DNA of 64,000 bases from contig JAFRBQ010000002.1 in assembly GCA_017404785.1 (NCBI GenBank), forward strand, positions 1 to 64,000. Direction: 5' to 3'. Position 1 is the first letter of the stretch. Every line of letters begins with the position of its first letter. The stretch comes from Erysipelotrichaceae bacterium. Its GTDB lineage: Bacteria; Bacillota_I; Bacilli_A; Erysipelotrichales; Erysipelotrichaceae. The position numbers were made by a program, and so were the translations under genes. This document shows, piece after piece, positions 59,260 to 64,000 of the stretch. Under the pieces are notes generated by a model. The model worked only from the letters and a program-made list of their open reading frames with translations. It had not been told where the DNA came from and did not search any database.

Positions 59260-60678
59260 ATGTCTAAAGAAAAACTTAAAAAGATATTCATAGCTATTAT
59301 TTCGATATATACAGCTTTGGTTGTATCTTTTTATTTTTTGGGTGGAGATCAGATCAAATATAAGGCTTCATCAGGCAATATCGCTATGCCAGAGGCGACA
59401 GCCGTCACAGACGAAATCGTTGCCGGCAGTATCGTTTCTCAGGATTTTGTAAATCAAATAGAGAATATAGAACAGCTGGCGATCGTTTTTACCAAATTCT
59501 ATCGTAATGCCAGTGGCATCATTTCCGTCTCTCTCTATGACGGAAATGAGGCTTTAGTCAGGAATACCATGAAACTGGTGGATGTTCCTGAACAGAGCAG
59601 GATCTACCTTGTACCTGAAGAGCCGATAACCGGTCTTAAGGGAAAGAAACTGACATTAAAGATCTACACCACTGCCAAAATCAATCATGGCGCGGCAGTC
59701 ATGATGAGCAAAGATGTTCCTGATTCAACAGTCAACTTCAATGGCAAGGAGATCGAAGGAACTCTGTGTTTTTCCATAACCGGTTTTGATGAGAATCCGA
59801 TCGGTAAATACTACTGGCATGTCGTAGGAGTAATAGGCGCATTTCTAGCTGCACTACTCATATATACATACAATCAGTATCTGAAAGGAAGATCGAATTA
59901 TATCGTTATAGCTATTGCGGCTATCTACCGATATGATTTCCTGATCTCACAGCTTGTAATCAGAGACTTCAAATCAAAATACAAGAGATCCATTCTCGGT
60001 GTATTCTGGAGTTTCCTGAACCCGCTTCTGACCATGACTGTGCAGTTTTTGGTATTCTCGACTTTCTTTAAAGCTGATACCCAGAACTATCCGGTCTATC
60101 TGTTAAGTGGTGTTGTTTGCTTCAGTTTCTTCAATGAATGTACGACGATGTGCTTAAGTTCGATAAGCGGTAACGCCAGGCTGATCACAAAAGTCTATAT
60201 TCCGAAATATATCTTCCCGTTGTCGAGGACCATCTCGTCATCGATAAACCTTGGAATATCATTGATCCCGCTGTTACTGGCGTGTCTTGTTTTAGGCGTA
60301 CATCTTAAACCGCAGGCCCTGCTGTTCTTCTATTTCCTGGCCTGCCTGATCGTATTCTCTTTAGGAATAGGATTGTTCCTGTCGGCACTGATGGTATTCT
60401 TCAGGGATATTCAGTTCCTGTGGTCAGTACTTACTCAGATCTGGATGTATGCTACGCCGATCTTCTATCCGGCTGAGATTATTCCAGAGAAGTACAAGTT
60501 TATTGTCCGTTTCAATCCTTTATATCACTTTATCGGTAATGCCCGTACCTGCCTTATAAATGGTGTTTCACCTGAACCGCGAGCTTATATCTTCTGCTTC
60601 CTGTTTGCATTCATTTCGATCATGATCGGTGCATTCACATTCAAGAAGACACAGGATAAGTTTGCGCTGTATCTGTAG
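59260..60678 (+). CDS. ABC-2 polysaccharide export permease (Wzm/TagG-like) with added outside domain
   Basis: This 472-residue permease has a usual Wzm/TagG membrane part at about 220-472 (YRYDFLISQLVIRDFKSKYKRSILGVFW near the start, ATPIFYPAEIIPEKY near 403). In front is an extra N-terminal part: one span (about 8-28), an outside beta-rich domain (about 40-175) and one more span (about 185-207). Standard Wzm proteins are about 260 residues and lack this. The ATPase gene follows after 14 bp. It would export a complete lipid-linked polymer; the added domain may bind that polymer or a partner outside. Confidence 0.88.
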   Translation: MSKEKLKKIFIAIISIYTALVVSFYFLGGDQIKYKASSGNIAMPEATAVTDEIVAGSIVSQDFVNQIENIEQLAIVFTKFYRNASGIISVSLYDGNEALVRNTMKLVDVPEQSRIYLVPEEPITGLKGKKLTLKIYTTAKINHGAAVMMSKDVPDSTVNFNGKEIEGTLCFSITGFDENPIGKYYWHVVGVIGAFLAALLIYTYNQYLKGRSNYIVIAIAAIYRYDFLISQLVIRDFKSKYKRSILGVFWSFLNPLLTMTVQFLVFSTFFKADTQNYPVYLLSGVVCFSFFNECTTMCLSSISGNARLITKVYIPKYIFPLSRTISSSINLGISLIPLLLACLVLGVHLKPQALLFFYFLACLIVFSLGIGLFLSALMVFFRDIQFLWSVLTQIWMYATPIFYPAEIIPEKYKFIVRFNPLYHFIGNARTCLINGVSPEPRAYIFCFLFAFISIMIGAFTFKKTQDKFALYL

Positions 60679-60692
60679 GAGAGTATCAGACG

Positions 60693-61436
60693 ATGGAAAA
60701 CATGATCGAAGTAAGAAATGTATCGATGAAATTCAGAATGTCTGATGAACCTATCAACTCTCTGAAGGAAATCTTTACACATGCTGTAAAAGGAAAACTT
60801 AAATTCAATGAGTTTTTAGCATTGGATGATGTTTCTTTTGAACTGGAAAAGGGCAAGACTTTAGGTCTCATCGGCAAGAACGGTGCCGGTAAGTCAACTA
60901 CTCTTAAACTTATATCCGGTATTTTAAAACCGACTGAGGGAACTATTATAACCAATGGTAATATCGTTCCGATGCTGGAGTTGGGTGCTGGATTCGATCT
61001 GGAATTGACTGGTAAAGAAAACATTTATCTGAATGGTGCTATTTTAGGTTATTCCAAGGAATACTTGGAATCAAAATATGACGATATCATCGAATTTGCG
61101 GAGATAAGAGATTTCATCGATATGCCTATCAGGAATTACTCTTCCGGTATGATGGCGAGGCTGGCTTTCTCGATAGCTTCCGTAGTTCAGCCTGAAATCC
61201 TGATCGTTGACGAGATCCTGGCAGTCGGTGACGTGGCCTTCCAGGAGAAGAGCTTCAACCGCATGAAAGAACTGATGTCAGGCGGTGCAACGGTGTTATT
61301 CGTCTCGCATGATCTGGAAAAGATCGAGGAGATGTGTGATAAAGTCATCTGGCTGAATCGGGGTAAAGTAGTAATGTTCGGTGATACCGATGAGGTATGT
61401 AAAGAATATCGAAAGGCACAAGGAATAAAAGAATGA
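60693..61436 (+). CDS. ABC exporter ATPase (Wzt/TagH-like)
   Basis: This 247-residue ATPase powers export of the polymer with the permease upstream. Walker A is GKNGAGKS at 61-68, the signature YSSGMMARL near 149-157 and Walker B ILIVDEIL near 170-177. It stops right after the ATPase fold and lacks the C-terminal sugar-binding domain that Wzt proteins of modified O-antigens carry. Polymer sensing, if any, may lie in the outside domains of the two upstream proteins. GGAGAG lies in front of the ATG. Confidence 0.92.
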   Translation: MENMIEVRNVSMKFRMSDEPINSLKEIFTHAVKGKLKFNEFLALDDVSFELEKGKTLGLIGKNGAGKSTTLKLISGILKPTEGTIITNGNIVPMLELGAGFDLELTGKENIYLNGAILGYSKEYLESKYDDIIEFAEIRDFIDMPIRNYSSGMMARLAFSIASVVQPEILIVDEILAVGDVAFQEKSFNRMKELMSGGATVLFVSHDLEKIEEMCDKVIWLNRGKVVMFGDTDEVCKEYRKAQGIKE

Positions 61437-63151
61437 TGAACGTACTGGTCGTCTCTACAACTTTTATTCCTTCTGTTTTATTATGCGGACATTGTCAGCT
61501 GGAATATCTGGAGAAACAGGGGAAACTGAACTATAAATTCTCCATTTCACACTTTATCAATAAAAGAAATGTAGAATGGGCCGATATCATCGTTTTTTTG
61601 CGCTCTGATTCAGATATCGATGCCTATGTATCCAAGATCGCAAAGAAAGCCGGAAAGAAACTGATCTATGTTATGGACGATGATCTGTTAAACGTTCCGG
61701 ATTATTTGAGCAGTTCACCATATTATCTGCTTCCTTCAACACAACATAATATCAGGACCATCATGTCCAACTGTGATACTTTTCTGACACCTTCACCGGT
61801 GCTGTTGGAAAAGTACGGACCGTCTTTTAAATACAAATACAATATCGCAGAACCGTCATTGAACAGGATCAACCGTAAAGAAGAAAACAAGAAAGTCAAG
61901 ATCGGCTTTGCGGGATCTATAGACAGAGCGCACGACCTAAATGAGATATTGGAAGAGGCCATTACCCAGATCGCTGATAAATACGGTGATTCAATTGAAA
62001 TAGAGGTAATGGGAGCTAGACCTGATTTTGTAGACAAATTAGGTTTAAAATATCTTCCGTATCAGGACGGTTACGATGCCTATACGGCATATATGGCCAA
62101 ATGTAACTGGGATATCGGATTGGCTCCGATGCCTTTAAGTGATTTCCATCGCTGCAAGTATTTCAATAAGTATGTTGAATATGCTTCTTTTGGTATCGCG
62201 GGTATTTATACCAACTGTGAACCGTATATCTACGGCATCAGAGACAGAGAGAACGGTTTGCTGGTAAATAATACGACTGAAGAATGGGTCAAAGCGATCA
62301 GCGAACTTATAGAAAATGAAGAATTGAGAAAAAAGATCTCGGCAGAATGTCTCAGGGAGGCAAATGAGATTTATGCTTTGGATGTGCTGGCTGATGATTA
62401 TCTTGAAAAGATCACGACTGATTTTGTGAAAGCTGAAAATTCCCATATTCCTGGATTAGGCTTTGCAAAATTCATCATCTTCTTTAAACGCGTTTTCCGG
62501 AAAGTTAAGGAGCAGGGCCTTGGTTTCCCATCCTGGTTTGTCAAAAAGATCGGCAAGAAGATCGAAGACCGAAATGAATTCATCAAAGATAACAGGAATA
62601 AAGAAAAATTGAAAGATATAATCAGCAAACAAAAGACGATGTTTGTAATCGCTCCGATGTTCGATGATTCTGATAATAAATATAATCAGAGAGTAAAACG
62701 TGTCGATGAATATTTCTCTGATTGTTTCAAGATCTATTTTTCAGGAGAAGACCGTATAGCCGAACACCTGAAAGTAGATATCATCGACGATAAACATGCA
62801 ACGATCATCTGCAACAGTTTTGATATCCTTCAGGCTGAAGAAGTTCTTGATCTGATAGGTAAATGCCATAACTGTCTGATACATAGCGTCATCCGTTTCA
62901 TGCGCGACAAGATTTCCAATGATATGTACAGAGTGTTCGATCTTCCTGATACAAAAGTCTATTGGGACAGCCATGGCATGATCCCTGAAGAATATCATGA
63001 AGCATCAAATTTTCATACTGAAAAAATAACTGCTGATATCGAAAAGATATTCTACGAGAAAGCAGATGTCCTGATCTGTGAGAACGAAGAACAGAAAGAA
63101 CATTTCATCAGGAAGTATGGAGATAGAGAAATAGAATTCATAATAATATGA
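61433..63151 (+). CDS. Glycosyltransferase with a second, incomplete GT-B half
   Basis: Residues 1-330 form a whole GT-B glycosyltransferase (VKIGFAGSIDRAHDL near 152, YNKYVEYASFGIAGIY-like stretch near 243-258). Residues about 400-572 then look like only the first half of another GT-B enzyme (FVIAPMFDDSDNKYNQRVKRV, YWDSHGMIPEEYH, DVLICENEEQKEHF), and the chain ends there. The end overlaps the next gene by 4 bp (ATGA), so the short form may be the real one. It likely builds the polymer exported by the ABC pair. The split could also be the trace of an old truncation. Confidence 0.75.
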   Translation: MMNVLVVSTTFIPSVLLCGHCQLEYLEKQGKLNYKFSISHFINKRNVEWADIIVFLRSDSDIDAYVSKIAKKAGKKLIYVMDDDLLNVPDYLSSSPYYLLPSTQHNIRTIMSNCDTFLTPSPVLLEKYGPSFKYKYNIAEPSLNRINRKEENKKVKIGFAGSIDRAHDLNEILEEAITQIADKYGDSIEIEVMGARPDFVDKLGLKYLPYQDGYDAYTAYMAKCNWDIGLAPMPLSDFHRCKYFNKYVEYASFGIAGIYTNCEPYIYGIRDRENGLLVNNTTEEWVKAISELIENEELRKKISAECLREANEIYALDVLADDYLEKITTDFVKAENSHIPGLGFAKFIIFFKRVFRKVKEQGLGFPSWFVKKIGKKIEDRNEFIKDNRNKEKLKDIISKQKTMFVIAPMFDDSDNKYNQRVKRVDEYFSDCFKIYFSGEDRIAEHLKVDIIDDKHATIICNSFDILQAEEVLDLIGKCHNCLIHSVIRFMRDKISNDMYRVFDLPDTKVYWDSHGMIPEEYHEASNFHTEKITADIEKIFYEKADVLICENEEQKEHFIRKYGDREIEFIII

Positions 63152-64000
63152 GTACTGTAGATAAACTGCTATTCAAGATCAATCCCAAAGCCGTTATTGA
63201 AAGATCGGCTTATTTCGACAAGGAATGGTATAAGAAGAAATACAATATTGGATCTGATCCGGCAAAACATTATCTGAATGAAGGCTGGAAATTGGATTAT
63301 AATCCTTCAGAACGTTTTTCATCAAAAGACTATCTGATCAATAATCCCGATATAAAGGATGTCAATCCATTACTGCATTATGAAGTCTTTGGAAAATATG
63401 AAGGAAGAAGAGCTTTTGTTCCGGCAACAGAAATAATGAACAGTTATAATGCCGAAAAGATCGATATACCGTATGAAGAGTATTATAAAAAGATCGAGGA
63501 AAAGCAGGTCGTCAGTTTTGATGTTTTTGATACCTTGGTTATCAGACCTTTTGTGAATGCGAATGAAGTATTTGATTATTTGGAGAAAACATATAACAAA
63601 AGCGGTTTCGCTAAGCAAAGAAAAGAAGCTGAAATTGAAGCAAGAAAGCAGCTTCAGAAAGAAGTGAATATTGATGAGATCTATCAGTTTATTTCTGATG
63701 AATATAAAACATTGAAAGAAAAAGAGATTGAATGCGAGATCAGGTTCTGTCATTTAAATCCACAGATCCGGCCTCTCTATGATAAAGCAAAAGAGCTTCA
63801 CAAGAGAGTTATTGCCGTCTCTGATATGTATCTTGATTCAAAAGTCATTAAAAAGATCCTCGATGGATCTGACTATGTCATGGATGAAGTATATGTATCG
63901 TGCGATCTGAATAAAACTAAGGGATCAGGAGAACTGTTTAAGGAAGTATCTGAAAAGGAAAACATAAAACCGGAAGGTATGGTTCATTTTGGCGATAACT
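63148..64000 (+). CDS. HAD-superfamily protein with N-terminal repeat (cut by right edge)
   Basis: The frame starts at ATG 63148 and is open to the right edge, giving 284 residues. Residues about 24-90 hold two related short units (FDKEWYKKKY, HYLNEGW, then FSSKDYLINNPDI, LLHYEVFGKYEGRR), a module often found in glycan-locus proteins. From about 120 a HAD domain begins with SFDVFDTLVIRPF, where the two Asp residues of DVFDT are the catalytic pair, and continues with VSDMYLDS and KGSGELFKEV. This matches a group of predicted HAD hydrolases tied to glycosyltransferases. The substrate is unknown and the C-terminus is missing. Confidence 0.8.
   Translation, partial: MSTVDKLLFKINPKAVIERSAYFDKEWYKKKYNIGSDPAKHYLNEGWKLDYNPSERFSSKDYLINNPDIKDVNPLLHYEVFGKYEGRRAFVPATEIMNSYNAEKIDIPYEEYYKKIEEKQVVSFDVFDTLVIRPFVNANEVFDYLEKTYNKSGFAKQRKEAEIEARKQLQKEVNIDEIYQFISDEYKTLKEKEIECEIRFCHLNPQIRPLYDKAKELHKRVIAVSDMYLDSKVIKKILDGSDYVMDEVYVSCDLNKTKGSGELFKEVSEKENIKPEGMVHFGDN

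Noticed and set aside
1..64000. CRISPR array, tRNA genes, insertion sequences or prophage
   Set aside because: No repeat-spacer pattern, tRNA-like cloverleaf, transposase or phage gene was recognised when reading both strands.

Overview
The window is a single, almost gene-saturated block of cell-surface glycan genes from a low-GC bacterium. Codon choice is AT-rich, UGA is a normal stop, and TTG and GTG starts occur. The Gram-positive-type repertoire (LicD, TagB/TagF-like, YfhO, LtaS-like sulfatase, CotH, VTC/DUF4956) points to an anaerobic Bacillota, perhaps Erysipelotrichia or Lachnospiraceae. That placement is an inference, because no rRNA or housekeeping gene is present. About 53 protein genes are seen, all but two on the + strand, mostly with 4-20 bp overlaps. 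No tRNA, rRNA, CRISPR array or insertion sequence was recognised, and no gene-free stretch exceeds 300 bp; the longest is about 180 bp at 4647-4827.

Layout: (1) 2-3158: end of an acyl carrier protein, a MaoC-like dehydratase, a GtrB/CsbB-like polyprenyl-phosphate glycosyltransferase and a GT-C-like membrane protein. (2) 3177-8537: a CotH-family protein on the minus strand, a beta-propeller lipoprotein and a YfhO-family protein. (3) 8534-13372: a GDP-heptose cassette (HddC-GmhB fusion, RmlD-like reductase, GmhA, HddA, GDP-sugar 4,6-dehydratase), enough on paper for a GDP-6-deoxy-heptose. (4) 13375-22608: glycosyltransferases, an acyltransferase-3, a polysialyltransferase-like protein, a second YfhO, a Wzx flippase and LicD. 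(5) 22699-26609: a TagB/TagF-like protein coupled to a YidC-like/sulfatase fusion. (6) 26628-29848: a reversed GT4 gene and a membrane glycosyltransferase gene broken by an in-frame stop. (7) 29909-32107: deacetylase, WbqC and formyltransferase. (8) 33920-42380: PglF/PglE/PglC/PglA-like initiation genes, another GT4, a Wzy-like polymerase and a second Wzx. (9) 42388-45393: VTC domain, DUF4956 and CotH trio. (10) 45410-50299: CapE/CapF/CapG (UDP-L-FucNAc) and an FdtB/FdtA-type dTDP-3-amino-sugar pair. (11) 50289-58715: further glycosyltransferases, a DUF2304 protein and a DUF2142 protein. (12) 58735-64000: a membrane-anchored beta-rich protein, an ABC exporter (Wzm/Wzt type) whose permease carries the same domain, a large glycosyltransferase and the start of a HAD-family protein.

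Read together, the locus makes unusual nucleotide sugars, starts a repeat unit on undecaprenyl phosphate with a PglC-like transferase, extends it with many GT2/GT4/GT8 enzymes, and flips and polymerises it by Wzx/Wzy. A separate ABC route exports another polymer. GT-C, YfhO, LicD, TagB/TagF-like and acyltransferase-3 proteins are placed to decorate polymers at the membrane or outside.

The most unusual items are the YidC-like/sulfatase fusion, a shared extracytoplasmic beta-rich domain found free-standing, on the ABC permease and on the DUF2142 protein, a PglF/E/C pathway with a formyltransferase but no visible PglD, and a hairpin over the start codon of the pglF-like gene.
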